Part shown: positions 36,870 to 45,744 of the stretch, piece by piece | How the letters are laid out: each line of letters opens with the position of its first letter | Numbering within the stretch: the first letter of the stretch is position 1 | DNA from: Bacillota bacterium | GTDB taxonomy: Bacteria > Bacillota > Bacilli > Paenibacillales > Paenibacillaceae | Direction of reading: 5' to 3' | Length of the DNA stretch: 64,000 bases | Assembly (NCBI GenBank): GCA_023391635.1 | Contig: JAEWAQ010000029.1 | Location: forward strand, 1-64,000 | The notes under the pieces: generated by a model | Told to the model about the DNA's origin: nothing | The model's database searches: none | The model's input: only the letters and a program-made list of their open reading frames with translations | Translations under genes and position numbers: made by a program

Positions 36870-37421
36870 ATGCCCTATCATATAAGAGTAAGGCCCACGG
36901 CATTAATAATAAAAGATGAAAGCATTCTATTAGTTGAATATGATGATGAAGGGATTCATTACAATTTGCCAGGTGGAGGTGCTGAACCTGGTGAAACAGT
37001 TATAGAAGGTGTAAGAAGGGAAGTATTTGAAGAGACAATGGCAGAAGTAGAAGTTGGTCCGTTAGCATTTGTATACGAATGCGCACCGCACAATCAATCT
37101 GGCGATTACCCGGATGCTCCACAGCCGAATGAGATCAATAAAGAATACCCCGGCATTATATATTCTTTTGAGTCAAAGTTTGAAAAGAGTTCACCTATTC
37201 ACATTCAAGGTGATTTATATAAAAAGTTGTTTAATCGGAATGAATTTGTTGGCAAGTTAGAATTGGATAATATTTTGATTTCGAATAATTTTGATAAAGT
37301 ATGGATCCAATTGGACGAGATTAATTCAAGGTACAATATAACGGGATATATATCTGGCCCTGCTGGAAACATTGAAGAAGCGAACGAAATTGCCCGAAGC
37401 TTCTTAGAGAATACACAATAA
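36870..37421 (+). CDS. NUDIX hydrolase
   Basis: Protein of 183 residues with a complete Nudix box (GGGAEPGETVIEGVRREVFEE). It would hydrolyse a nucleoside diphosphate linked to another group; the substrate is unknown. The C-terminal 30 residues are not typical of the family. The ATG at 36870 follows GAGGTG. An in-frame ATG within repeat R4 (36807) would add 21 residues encoded partly by the repeat and is less likely. Confidence 0.85.
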   Translation: MPYHIRVRPTALIIKDESILLVEYDDEGIHYNLPGGGAEPGETVIEGVRREVFEETMAEVEVGPLAFVYECAPHNQSGDYPDAPQPNEINKEYPGIIYSFESKFEKSSPIHIQGDLYKKLFNRNEFVGKLELDNILISNNFDKVWIQLDEINSRYNITGYISGPAGNIEEANEIARSFLENTQ

Positions 37422-37465
37422 CCCGGCGAACCTGAAAACAGGCGATATCATTAGGAGGAATACGT

Positions 37466-38368
37466 ATGACAACTCTATCAAGAGAACAATTTGAAAATGC
37501 AAAGGGATTTATCTTAAAAAATGCAAGAGAACTAGATAAGTCCATGTTCAAGTATGAGTTTGAAAACGGTAGTGCTGAAGAAGTGCTGCTAGCATTAAAG
37601 TATTACCAGTATGCAGACAAGGGATTCGGCAATGCATTGGAACCGGATCTAAGATGCAGTGAATCTTCTGCTTTGGCAACAACAATTGCTCTTCAATATC
37701 TATCAAGAATAGATTCTAAGGACAAGTTAGAGCTCGTAAGAGATTGTTTCGAATATTTTATAAATACTTATGATGAAAGCAATAAAGGTTGGGAGATTAT
37801 ACCGGAAGCAGCTAATCAAGCACCTCGGGCCTTTTGGTGGAATTATAACGGTTTCCAAGAGCATTGGGGAAATCCAAACGCTGAAATTCTCGGTTATTTT
37901 TATGAGTATTCTGATCTTGTTGATGCAGAATTTCGTAATAAATATATGGAGTACAGTCTGGAATATCTGAATCACAAATCAAGCCTTTCAGAAATGCATG
38001 AACTTTTCTGCTATATAAGATTGTACGAACGCTTACCTCAAGAACTACGAAATTTATTTAGATCCAAAGTTGAGAAGTTTATTAGCAACTGTGTAGTGGA
38101 GAATCCTAATGACAGAAACGGATACTGCGCTGTTCCTCTTCAAGTCGCAGACTCTCCTTCATCCCATTTTTATAACCTCTACAGTGAAGTGCTGTCCCAT
38201 GACTTAGACTTCTTAATTAACACCCTAAGCGAGGAAGGATCATGGCTGCCCAATTGGAATTGGGGGAGATATGAGAAAGAATGGGAATATGCCAAAAACG
38301 AGTGGAAAGGTTATTTAACCTTGAGCAATCTGAGAGTTTTAAAAAACTTTAACAGGATCGCCTTGTGA
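37466..38368 (+). CDS. Hypothetical alpha/alpha-toroid-like protein
   Basis: Protein of 300 residues, not assigned to a characterised family. It is almost all helical, rich in Trp, Tyr and Glu, with repeated helix pairs and motifs (DKGFGNALEPDLRCSES, NGYCAVPLQVADSPSS) that recall prenyltransferase/squalene-cyclase-type alpha-alpha barrels. A cyclase function is not supported because no DxDD motif is visible. TTAGGAGG precedes the ATG. It follows the NUDIX gene by 44 bases and may share its transcript. Confidence 0.7.
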   Translation: MTTLSREQFENAKGFILKNARELDKSMFKYEFENGSAEEVLLALKYYQYADKGFGNALEPDLRCSESSALATTIALQYLSRIDSKDKLELVRDCFEYFINTYDESNKGWEIIPEAANQAPRAFWWNYNGFQEHWGNPNAEILGYFYEYSDLVDAEFRNKYMEYSLEYLNHKSSLSEMHELFCYIRLYERLPQELRNLFRSKVEKFISNCVVENPNDRNGYCAVPLQVADSPSSHFYNLYSEVLSHDLDFLINTLSEEGSWLPNWNWGRYEKEWEYAKNEWKGYLTLSNLRVLKNFNRIAL

Positions 38369-38612
38369 GATGTTCAACAGAGCCTTTGGTATCACAACAC
38401 GTGCAAATAGGATTGCCTCTTGAAGACTGACAGATGGCGTACGGTTCGCGTCCCATTGCTACCTTTGCGAATCATATGCTGCACCGACAGGCAGATCGGG
38501 CAGCTTTAGTGGCAGGAATCAAGTAGACCGATGAATTCCCGGATCGGCTTTCGTCTAAATAAATGAAGGCGCATCAATGATAACAAACCAATTTGACGAT
38601 GAGGTGTTTAAA

Positions 38613-39029
38613 ATGGCATTAATGTCCACATTCACGAGCTTGAATCTGCCTGTAAACAACGTAGAACAATCGAAGGCGTTCTTCACCGGACTCGGATTCG
38701 AGCTCAACCCGCAATTCCCCGAGAATGAGAAGTCGGTAGCCATCGTGATCGGCGACAACCTGCAGATCATGCTGCTCACCAAAGAAATTTTAAAGTCGCT
38801 CACGCAGAAGGAAACCGTTGATACGGAAAAGTATGCGCAAATGACGATCGCATTGGCCTTCGAGAGCCGAGAAAAGGTGGATGAAATCGTGAATACTGCG
38901 GTCTCCTTGGGCGGGAAATCGTACGAAGAACCTGAAGATTATGGATTCATGTATCATTGGGCCTTCGAGGACTTGGACGGCCATATGTGGGCAATCAACT
39001 ACATGAACACGGATGCAGCTCAAGGTTAA
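38613..39029 (+). CDS. VOC-family protein
   Basis: Glyoxalase-fold protein of 138 residues (FTSLNLPVNNVEQSKAFF, EDLDGHMWAINYM). The closing segment is typical of the PhnB/YaeR-like VOC group. The ATG at 38613 follows GAGGTG. Its GC content is higher than that of its neighbours, which suggests it came from another source than the flanking island genes. A strong terminator follows. Confidence 0.88.
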   Translation: MALMSTFTSLNLPVNNVEQSKAFFTGLGFELNPQFPENEKSVAIVIGDNLQIMLLTKEILKSLTQKETVDTEKYAQMTIALAFESREKVDEIVNTAVSLGGKSYEEPEDYGFMYHWAFEDLDGHMWAINYMNTDAAQG

Positions 39030-39067
39030 GGATAACGGAGAGCGCACTCATACTTGGATTAACAAGG

Positions 39068-39098
39068 GAAGACGCCGGGCACCTTCCCCGGCGTCTTC
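39068..39098 (+). terminator. 12-bp perfect hairpin after VOC gene
   Basis: GAAGACGCCGGG and CCCGGCGTCTTC pair around CACCTTC. Only a short T-rich stretch follows (TTC), but the stem is very stable and placed right after the gene. Confidence 0.75.
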
Positions 39099-39155
39099 TT
39101 CATGATGATTATATCGAAAATTCGAGACAAAAAAACAATAAAGGCGGAGATTATC

Positions 39156-39620
39156 ATGGTAGTTGTAAGAACAAGTATAGAAATCTCAGCCCCGATCGAT
39201 CTATGTTTTAATTTAGCCAGAGATATTGGTTTACATACAAAGACAGTATGGAAACATACGAAAGAAAAAGCTGTCGATGGAGTTATGTCTGGACTGATTG
39301 GCCCAGGTCAGACAGTAACATTTGAAGCGACACATTTTTTGATAAAACAAAGATTAACCTCTAAGATCACTGAATATGAAGAACCGTGTATTTTTGTAGA
39401 TGAAATGCAAAAAGGGGCTTTTAAAAGCTTAAGGCATGTTCACGAATTTACAGAAGTCGAAGGTAAGACCAAAATGACTGATACTCTATATTTTGAGGCG
39501 CCGTTTGGTTGGCTTGGGAAAATTGTAGATCAGCTTATTCTGAAGAAATACATGCTTAGGTTTTTAGAACATCGAAATCAACAATTGAAACTATATGCTG
39601 AACAATACAAGGCGAAGTAA
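39156..39620 (+). CDS. SRPBCC-family protein
   Basis: Protein of 154 residues with the START/polyketide-cyclase-2 helix-grip fold: VVRTSIEISAPIDLCFNLA at the start, FVDEMQKGAFKSLRHVHEFT and a long C-terminal helix. Binds an unknown hydrophobic ligand. The ATG at 39156 follows GGCGGAG at 6 bases. Confidence 0.82.
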   Translation: MVVVRTSIEISAPIDLCFNLARDIGLHTKTVWKHTKEKAVDGVMSGLIGPGQTVTFEATHFLIKQRLTSKITEYEEPCIFVDEMQKGAFKSLRHVHEFTEVEGKTKMTDTLYFEAPFGWLGKIVDQLILKKYMLRFLEHRNQQLKLYAEQYKAK

Positions 39621-39630
39621 TCAAAAAGAA

Positions 39631-39696
39631 CGAAGATTTTTTGTCCGCGATCCGTTCGGCAAACTAATCAATATTCTCACCCATACAAAAAAATGA
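39631..39696 (+). pseudogene. C-terminal fragment of a VOC gene
   Basis: The frame RRFFVRDPFGKLINILTH with two Lys codons and a stop is the standard last strand of a glyoxalase-type protein. No start or N-terminal part is present, so only the tail of a gene remains between two intact genes. Confidence 0.6.
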
Positions 39697-39709
39697 GGGG
39701 GCATGAATT

Positions 39710-40174
39710 ATGGATATTATCCAGTCGATTGATTCAAAAGTAATTGCGCATCTCAATAGAGACATTCAAAATTTACACAGCGCTATGTTTCCCTGGCGAT
39801 TCAAAGAGTTTGATTTTGATGAGGTTAATCATTTCTTTAAGAACTTGATGGGCAATCCCAATCATTATTTTTTTATTATTAGAGATAACAATCAAGATTT
39901 AGGATACACATGGATTGAAATTAGGGAATACCAAGAGAATGCTTTCCTTAAAGCATATAAATCCATTTTTGTTCATCACATAAGTATTGCATCTGAATAT
40001 CAAAATAAAGGGCTAGGGAAGGAGCTAATGAATAAGGTCAAGGAATTTGCTGTGGAAAGAGGAATAAAACGAATCGAGCTTGATTACTGGTCAGATAATG
40101 AAAATGCAAAAAGATTCTATAAAAAGATCGGATTCAATATCTATAGGGAGTTTGTTTTCAAAAATATTGAATGA
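39710..40174 (+). CDS. GNAT N-acetyltransferase
   Basis: Acetyl-CoA-dependent acetyltransferase of 154 residues: motif A IASEYQNKGLGKELMNKV (Q/RxxGxG/A CoA loop) and the C-terminal ENAKRFYKKIGF. Substrate unknown; this group acetylates small amines or proteins. GAGGGGGC precedes the ATG. Confidence 0.9.
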   Translation: MDIIQSIDSKVIAHLNRDIQNLHSAMFPWRFKEFDFDEVNHFFKNLMGNPNHYFFIIRDNNQDLGYTWIEIREYQENAFLKAYKSIFVHHISIASEYQNKGLGKELMNKVKEFAVERGIKRIELDYWSDNENAKRFYKKIGFNIYREFVFKNIE

Positions 40175-40207
40175 TATTGAGGTACACTACATTTACGGCA
40201 ACTCTAG

Positions 40208-40243
40208 GAAGAGGGACGTTTCGGGAGAGAGGATTTAAGTCCT
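40208..40243 (+). repeat. Internal fragment of the structured repeat, R7
   Basis: GAGGGACGTTTCGGGAGAGAGGATT is similar to the core GAGAGGCATTTCGGGGAAGCGGATT of R4. It overlaps the broken end of the aspartyl-protease fragment. Weak match, recognisable only by comparison. Confidence 0.45.
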
Positions 40244-40405
40244 GACAAGAAGCTTTTTAAGCCCAACTTCCTCTACGACATCGGTATCGAATACTGAAAC
40301 AGCACATCCAGTGTCTAGTAATACATCGTTTATGATCAGAGTTTTATCTTGATGTTCAATTGTTAGCGACATGACTGGAAGACCATTGACCATTTGAATT
40401 TTCAT
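40235..40405 (-). pseudogene. Retropepsin-like aspartyl protease, N-terminal fragment
   Basis: Leftward frame of 56 codons starting MKIQMVNGLPVMSLTIEHQ and containing the aspartyl protease motif LLDTGCAVSVF. Intact family members are about twice this length. The frame ends in the degenerate repeat R7, so the gene was cut there. It would be inactive. Confidence 0.6.
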
Positions 40406-40426
40406 GAAGGCGGGGTTAAATTTATT

Positions 40427-40585
40427 ATGATTTTCTTTTATGTACTTTTCGCGTTTTTAGTTATTGTTGGAATAGCAAGCATTGATCTTACATTGAAGAA
40501 AAAACTGAAAAATGATGAAAGAATAATTGAACGGCTTGATTTAATTTGGAAAGAGATTAAAGAACTTAAAGACAGAAATCAGTGA
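40427..40585 (+). CDS. Small membrane protein, 52 aa
   Basis: One hydrophobic helix (FFYVLFAFLVIVGIASI) followed by a charged coiled-coil-like tail (KKKLKNDERIIERLDLIWKE). Topology resembles small regulatory or assembly proteins of Gram-positive bacteria, but no family is recognised. The GGCGGGG ribosome site is about 10 bases upstream. It ends 20 bases before the next gene's start. Confidence 0.6.
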   Translation: MIFFYVLFAFLVIVGIASIDLTLKKKLKNDERIIERLDLIWKEIKELKDRNQ

Positions 40586-40605
40586 TTAAACAAGGGGGTT
40601 ACTTC

Positions 40606-41184
40606 ATGAACAATATTCAAATCGACTGTAATGATATTTATTTGAGAATGTATGAAAGTTCGGACTTGGATAAAATTTATAATCTCACACAGGAAGAAGA
40701 AATAAAAAAGTATCTGCCCGATTGGAATGTTCCTAGAGCCCAAAGGCAAGATTGGCTAAACAATTATGAAATACCAGAAAACAATGAGTTTTTGAACGCA
40801 ATATCTGTTAATGGTCAAATAGCTGAACTTCGTTTGCGGCTCGGAATTATTTTAAAGGAGACAGAAGAATTAATTGGCTGGTGTTGTAGCGGGATCAAAG
40901 AAGAACTCGAACCGCCTAATCGCGAAATCATGTTTGCTATCTCTAATGAGCATCGAAACAAAGGATATACTACACAAGCTGTAATTGGATTGACACGTTT
41001 TTTGTTTCAATATGCAGATATAAATGAACTTATTGCTGTAGCATTAACTGTTAACGAGCCATCCAATAAAGTCATTCGGAAGTCTGGTTTTGAATTTGTA
41101 CAGACCATTGAAATCGATGATCAAATGTATCATCAGTATAAGATCGAAAAAAACAGTAGTTCGAAGAGGTCATTCGATGCTTAA
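40606..41184 (+). CDS. GNAT acetyltransferase, RimJ/RimL type
   Basis: Protein of 192 residues with the GNAT core: NDIYLRMYESSDLDKIYNL, a SNEHRNKGYTTQAV CoA loop and the PSNKVIRKSGFEFV motif. It would acetylate an N-terminal amine or small molecule. GGGGG precedes the ATG at 40606 by 7 bases. Its end overlaps the next gene by 8 bases. Confidence 0.9.
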   Translation: MNNIQIDCNDIYLRMYESSDLDKIYNLTQEEEIKKYLPDWNVPRAQRQDWLNNYEIPENNEFLNAISVNGQIAELRLRLGIILKETEELIGWCCSGIKEELEPPNREIMFAISNEHRNKGYTTQAVIGLTRFLFQYADINELIAVALTVNEPSNKVIRKSGFEFVQTIEIDDQMYHQYKIEKNSSSKRSFDA

Positions 41185-41731
41185 TCAAAAGCTAATTCAA
41201 ATACTGCATAGCAATAAAAACCTTATAAGAGATCTTGAATTAGTTAGAAGCCTTGGATTACCTCAGTGGTGCATCGCCGCGGGTTATGTAAGAAATTATG
41301 TGTGGGATTATCTACATGGTTTTACGTCACGAACATCCTTGAACGATGTGGATGTTTTGTATTTTGATTCAAGGGATCTCCGAGAAGAAGTAGAGAAGAA
41401 ATATGAAATTGCATTGCAGGGAAAAGTAACGGACTATAACTGGTCGGTAAAGAATCAAGCTCGAATGCATGTTAGGAATCGTGATAGTCCATATACGGAT
41501 GTTGCTGATGCAATGAAACGATGGCCAGAAACGGCAACAGCGTCAGGAGTATCTCTTGATAATAATGGAAATATAAAAATAATAGCGCCACATGGATTAG
41601 AAGACTTATTTGACCTGGTAATTCGCAAAAGTCCGTATTTCGAGGATTGGGATTACTTTAATAATAGGATCGAAAACAAAAAATGGATTTCAACGTGGCC
41701 GAAATTAAAAATAGTAGATAAGGTGAATTAA
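41177..41731 (+). CDS. Nucleotidyltransferase-like protein (NTP_transf_6)
   Basis: Protein of 184 residues resembling the DUF925/NTP_transf_6 family: WCIAAGYVRNYVWD (the GxxR region), SLNDVDVLYFD (the catalytic Asp pair) and PHGLEDLFDLVIR. The biological substrate is unknown. Start ATG inside the preceding gene, so translation is coupled. Confidence 0.85.
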   Translation: MLNQKLIQILHSNKNLIRDLELVRSLGLPQWCIAAGYVRNYVWDYLHGFTSRTSLNDVDVLYFDSRDLREEVEKKYEIALQGKVTDYNWSVKNQARMHVRNRDSPYTDVADAMKRWPETATASGVSLDNNGNIKIIAPHGLEDLFDLVIRKSPYFEDWDYFNNRIENKKWISTWPKLKIVDKVN

Positions 41732-41894
41732 GGAGGGAAATCGAATGATTACGAGAATTTCCAAAAGTATTTTTTGAATATTTTGACGACAAAAATTTCC
41801 CGCAAGAATGACTTCTACAACAGTGCTTATTGATTCTGACTGTTTGTTGATGATAGTTGGAATTGCATACAAATATTAAAGCGTGGAGGAACCT

Positions 41895-41948
41895 ATGAAT
41901 AATCTTAAAGCCGTGATTTTTGACTTAGACAATACGCTCATCCAATAA
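41895..41948 (+). pseudogene. HAD hydrolase, first 17 codons only
   Basis: GGAGG-ATG opens MNNLKAVIFDLDNTLIQ and then a stop. This is the start of a HAD hydrolase (FDLDNT is motif I). The gene is cut exactly where the repeat R6 begins, so the break coincides with a repeat end. A non-functional stub. Confidence 0.75.
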
Positions 41949-41991
41949 ATCAACACTGCATTCCCGCGGCGGATTGCCAAGCCGATCCTGT
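41946..41991 (+). repeat. Structured dispersed repeat, copy R6, 5' end only
   Basis: TGCATTCCCGCGGCGG followed by the hairpin GGATTG-CCAAGC-CGATCC matches the first part of R4. The copy ends after this helix and is followed at 42012 by the end of the leftward sugar dehydrogenase gene. Confidence 0.75.
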
Positions 41992-42011
41992 ATAAAATAG
42001 ATTCCAATGAA

Positions 42012-43433
42012 CTATCGAACAATTTCAAAAATGGTACCTTGGTTTGAATCTGCCACTCTCATCGAGCCGTAAACCCCTAAATACAGTCGGGTTTGGTTCA
42101 GATTCGTTCCCAAACTAACATAATAAGCGGATTGAGAACCAAAATCATAATCGGTTTCAATCACACTAAAATCATTTAATTTACAATCAGATCTTACCCT
42201 GGTATAAGCCAATGCCCCTCTAGCCGGAAGCTGAGAGTCTTTACGAGCCAGATCGGTAAACACAACGCTTCCCGTTAAGTCGGGAATTTCATTTCCCATA
42301 TAGGGCTGGACACCTGTAAGAGCGGTTCCTCCAATCTTATCGGTTCGACGATCTTCATGATAGTAACTCGTTAGCGGCTGAAGACGCCGCACTGATGTTT
42401 TTACTGCTTCTTCGTAGTAAGCAATTGTTTTCTCATTCAAAGCCGGGTTTGCAGAGCAGCCTGTTATGACCGAAGTAGGAAATGCACCTTCCCAACCTCG
42501 CCAGCCAAAGTTAATTAATCCTTCTTGGTCGGGTTCAGATTTCATTAAAGAAGCTTGAACAAGCTGAGTAACCGGAATTGGTTTATAATGAATGAACGAA
42601 AAAATCGATTCTACGAGATCCTGTCCGACATTGCCTGCGTATTTGATATACTGATTATTAAACCGTTGAAATGAAATGCCGGGTATGTTGCGAACGCCTT
42701 TGGCCATTATCGTAAGCGTTTCCTGAATAGGTACGGGGAGCTCATTAAAACGTGTAACGATAGGTGGATTATCGATTGATGAATGCTTAGCGACATCAAT
42801 TTCGATTATTTTACCTGCGATTTCCACATCATCTTGGCTTAAATTGAATGGATCATAGCCTGATCCGCCATCTCCGGTTGTCAAAACGAGTTTACCTGTT
42901 TCAGGTGAAAAGTTTAAGCTATTGACACCATTATGGTTTAAAAATGGCCTTCTAATGTTAAGTAATGTCCGCCGTTCTTGAGGTTGACCATTCGATTGCA
43001 AAATCCATTCTTCAACGGTTTCAATATGATCGTATTGAGTTTGTCTATTTGTCCACTTTAGGTTTATAGATCCAGAATCACACGGGTTAGGCTTAAAAGA
43101 TTCAAAAGCACCTGGAAGAGCACCTGGACCTTGGGTTCCAGCTACTGAATAATGGAGATAAAAAAGACCGTTATAATAGAATTCGGGATGAAATGCCAGT
43201 CCTAGCAATCCCCGTTCATCATATCCGCCACTAGAACCACCAAGTTTGATGATTCGCGGTCGAATATCCAAAAAAGTCCCTATTACTCCGTTTCCTATAT
43301 AAAAGATCTCCCCTACCTGGGTTGCAATAAGTAATTTTTCGATGGAGTCACCCGGAAGCATAGTGGATTTTAAAACAGTGGGTAAATTTATCTTACTAAT
43401 AATAGGCCGTAAGTGAACCTTAACTTTTACCAA
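42012..43433 (-). CDS. PQQ-dependent sugar dehydrogenase-like protein
   Basis: About 473-residue beta-propeller protein of the glucose/sorbosone dehydrogenase family (ERGLLGLAFHPEF, NHNGVNSLNFSPETGKLVLTTGDGG, NFGWRGWEGAF, GGTALTGVQPYMG). No signal peptide is visible although such enzymes are often secreted, so the role and cofactor are unsure. Start uncertain: the GTG at 43445 overlaps the ribosome site AAGGAG, so the TTG at 43433 (11-base spacing) is preferred. Only long gene on the minus strand within the second island. Confidence 0.85.
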   Translation of the reverse strand: MVKVKVHLRPIISKINLPTVLKSTMLPGDSIEKLLIATQVGEIFYIGNGVIGTFLDIRPRIIKLGGSSGGYDERGLLGLAFHPEFYYNGLFYLHYSVAGTQGPGALPGAFESFKPNPCDSGSINLKWTNRQTQYDHIETVEEWILQSNGQPQERRTLLNIRRPFLNHNGVNSLNFSPETGKLVLTTGDGGSGYDPFNLSQDDVEIAGKIIEIDVAKHSSIDNPPIVTRFNELPVPIQETLTIMAKGVRNIPGISFQRFNNQYIKYAGNVGQDLVESIFSFIHYKPIPVTQLVQASLMKSEPDQEGLINFGWRGWEGAFPTSVITGCSANPALNEKTIAYYEEAVKTSVRRLQPLTSYYHEDRRTDKIGGTALTGVQPYMGNEIPDLTGSVVFTDLARKDSQLPARGALAYTRVRSDCKLNDFSVIETDYDFGSQSAYYVSLGTNLNQTRLYLGVYGSMRVADSNQGTIFEIVR

Positions 43434-43579
43434 CTCATTATACACTCCTTCTTATTGTTTTCTATGATAAGAATATGACGAGGTCAGTTCTATTAGTACC
43501 CAATATAAAGGAACTTGATAAGGGAGACGGGTCGTTCGAAATAAATAATAAGAAAATAATGATGGGGAGAACAAAGATC

Positions 43580-43705
43580 ATGAATAAACTTTATTTTTCA
43601 ATTGGAAAAGTACTATTAGCAGTTATAATAATCCTTTTTGGGCTGGTCAGTTTATTTGGAATATTATTTTTTGTTGGTGTATGGTATAAGGAGAATTATA
43701 TGTAA
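43580..43705 (+). CDS. Small membrane protein, 41 aa
   Basis: MNKLYFSIGKVLLAVIIILF followed by a second hydrophobic stretch and YKENYM. GGGGAGA lies 9 bases upstream of the ATG at 43580. A single-pass or hairpin membrane peptide of unknown role; an upstream in-frame ATG would add 35 unlikely residues. Confidence 0.5.
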   Translation: MNKLYFSIGKVLLAVIIILFGLVSLFGILFFVGVWYKENYM

Positions 43706-43746
43706 ACTAATGATATTGGTGCAAACATAATATCGGAGGTAATTCT

Positions 43747-43878
43747 GTGGAGCAAATAGCGATTATTTCCGACATTCATGGAAATATCCCGGCTTCTCAA
43801 GCGGTCTTAAATGACATTAAATCACGTAATATTTCTAGTAAGAAATTCTTGCAAAGGAGGGCTTACCCATGGGGATGA
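43747..43878 (+). pseudogene. Metallophosphoesterase, N-terminal fragment
   Basis: After GGAGG, a GTG opens EQIAIISDIHGNIPASQAVL, the metal-binding start of a calcineurin-like phosphoesterase (DxH motif). After about 28 codons it runs into the ribosome site of the RidA gene and stops. The remaining three quarters of the gene are deleted. Confidence 0.7.
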
Positions 43879-44183
43879 TTGAAACTCGTTTAGAAGATAT
43901 GGGCATTCATCTTCATGTCGCGAGTAATCCAGCAGCTAGCTACACAAACTTCGTAATCGTGAACGGATTAATGTTTTTTTCTGGTAAAGGACCAGGTGGG
44001 AAGCCTAAGGGGAAACTTGGAAGTACTTTTACGACAGAAGAAGGATATGTATTTGCCAGGCAGACCGGCATTGAGGTTCTTGCTGTACTTAAAGATGCAC
44101 TAGGATCTTTAGACAGAATTAAGAGAGTAGTTAAAGTCCAAGGATTTGTTAATGCAGACACCGTAAAGACGGTTGGCTTATGA
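43869..44183 (+). pseudogene. RidA/YjgF-family protein, C-terminally truncated
   Basis: 104 codons of a RidA-like imine deaminase (HLHVASNPAASYTNFV, FFSGKGPGG, RIKRVVKVQGFVNAD). Members of this subfamily have about 150 residues; the last 45 or so, including the conserved Arg/Glu region of the active site, are absent, and the frame stops shortly after NAD. AGGAGG precedes the ATG. Probably inactive. Confidence 0.7.
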
Positions 44184-44293
44184 CTAGGATAAAAAAGGAT
44201 TAAACTCAGCCCAAATACAAGAATAATTACATATTCAAGGTTTCAATTGAATATATAAATACAGATATTTCTTGTAAATGGAGGTTTAATCAT

Positions 44294-44698
44294 ATGAATA
44301 ACTTTAATTCTATCTGTGAACAATTTGCTAATATTCTTAATGGAAAAAGCACCGTAAACCATGAAGTTTGTTCGGTATCGTTGCATCGCAATTTTATGGT
44401 AAATGTTCAAGGTCGCATGAGTAAGTCTGTTGTGCCGGCAGATGTCTTATTTGAATCACTGGATCAAAGCGGTAATGCGTTATGCTTGGCTGAAATTGCA
44501 GTATTAGAAGAAGAGATTCCTCGCTTTATGTACTCTATTATCCAACAAGGTTTGATTGTTAGTGCCTTGCATAATCACTGGCTCTATACAAAGCCTTCAG
44601 TCATGTACATTCACATCCAATCTGTTGAGCCTCCATTGAATTTCGCAAAGAAGATGGCCCATTCATTTTCATTCTTAAGCAGTTATCCAGTTGCTTAA
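44294..44698 (+). CDS. DUF1259 domain protein
   Basis: Intact protein of 134 residues (MNNFNSICEQFANILNGKS..., MYIHIQSVEPPLNFAKKMAH). DUF1259 proteins are of unknown function; the HNHW motif may bind metal. AATGGAGG precedes the ATG. A decayed copy sits in the first island at 14420-14682. The two share most of the C-terminal sequence at DNA level. Confidence 0.85.
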   Translation: MNNFNSICEQFANILNGKSTVNHEVCSVSLHRNFMVNVQGRMSKSVVPADVLFESLDQSGNALCLAEIAVLEEEIPRFMYSIIQQGLIVSALHNHWLYTKPSVMYIHIQSVEPPLNFAKKMAHSFSFLSSYPVA

Positions 44699-44842
44699 AC
44701 CCGAACAAGCTTATCCGGATTTTCTATGGCATACATTTCAGGCAAGATGAGCAGAACCAAGCTGCAACAATCAATCATTTAAGTAAAGAACTGAATGATT
44801 TAATCAAGGATTGAATGAATACGAATAAATGGGGTGATTGGC

Positions 44843-45137
44843 ATGACAGTAGCAATCGTTGAAAGAAAAAGAACAAAAATTATGGGACTCAAAGTTGAGA
44901 CGCTTCTAAAACGATATGGTTTGTTATGAAATTCCGGAAGGGCATTATGCGGTGTACAGCTACGAAGGTGATATCGATGATGCTGGAGATGCTTATGGGA
45001 ATCTATTTAATTGGATCAACCATTCTGAGTATGAGCTGGCAGGTACGCATGGATTTGAGATGTATAATACCATTCACTCCGCAAAGGAGAGAAGGAGGGC
45101 TGATTTCAAGCTGCATTTCCCAGTAAGAAAAAAGTAA
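44843..45137 (+). pseudogene. GyrI-like/AraC effector-binding protein, internal deletion
   Basis: The N-terminal piece MTVAIVERKRTKIMGLKVET (ATG after GGGGTGATT) runs for 28 codons and stops. In another frame the C-terminal part MVCYEIPEGHYAVYSYEGDI ... AGTHGFEMYN follows. The middle of this ligand-binding (SOUL/GyrI-like) domain is deleted and the frame shifted. Inactive. Confidence 0.75.
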
Positions 45138-45227
45138 TGGCAGTTCGAACGCCAAGTTCATGATAGAAATCGGAGTGTAAGGGCATCATTTTAATAGAAC
45201 ATATAAACAAATTGGAGAGTGATGATC

Positions 45228-45704
45228 ATGGAAGCAAAGGAAGTAAGATTACCAGCGTTCACGGTTGTAGGATTTCGGATTGAGGCGAATTTGGACGAAT
45301 TAGAATCCGGCATTGGGAAGAACGCTTATGATTCATTGATATCAAGAAAAGAGGAGATTCGCTTAAAGAAGAATGAGAATGTGATTCTAATGCAAATTTA
45401 TCCGATGAAGCCTGGGTTTAATCCAAGGATCGACCGCTTTACTCAAATATTTTGCTATGAGGTTAATGATGGCTTTCCAGTTCCATCAGGGATGATTAGC
45501 GATCAAGTGGCTGAATGCAATTACGTAACTTATACGCATAAGGGTCTCGAATCCGAGTTAGGGCGATCCTATGATTATTTATATGGACAATGGATGCGCG
45601 AGCATGGACATGAACCGAAAGGATATGACTTTGAAGTTTGGGATGAGAGATACAAACCGGAAAGCTCGGATAACGAGATCGATATGTACATAGCATTAAG
45701 ATAA
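45228..45704 (+). CDS. GyrI-like small-molecule-binding protein
   Basis: Protein of 158 residues related to the AraC effector-binding domain (MEAKEVRLPAFTVVGFRIEA, YDYLYGQWMREHGHEPKGYD FEVWDERY split here for length). Free-standing members bind amphiphilic toxins or gyrase. GGAGAG precedes the ATG at 45228 by 8 bases. It is the only intact one of three related genes in tandem. Confidence 0.8.
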   Translation: MEAKEVRLPAFTVVGFRIEANLDELESGIGKNAYDSLISRKEEIRLKKNENVILMQIYPMKPGFNPRIDRFTQIFCYEVNDGFPVPSGMISDQVAECNYVTYTHKGLESELGRSYDYLYGQWMREHGHEPKGYDFEVWDERYKPESSDNEIDMYIALR

Positions 45705-45744
45705 TATAACCGAATCTAAGAGAGAATATCATGAGGTGATCTCA

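Noticed and set aside
38380..38530. Short frame ending QADRAALVAGIK as a gene remnant
   Set aside because: Looks like the tail of a coding sequence but no family could be named and no start is present; not listed as a feature.
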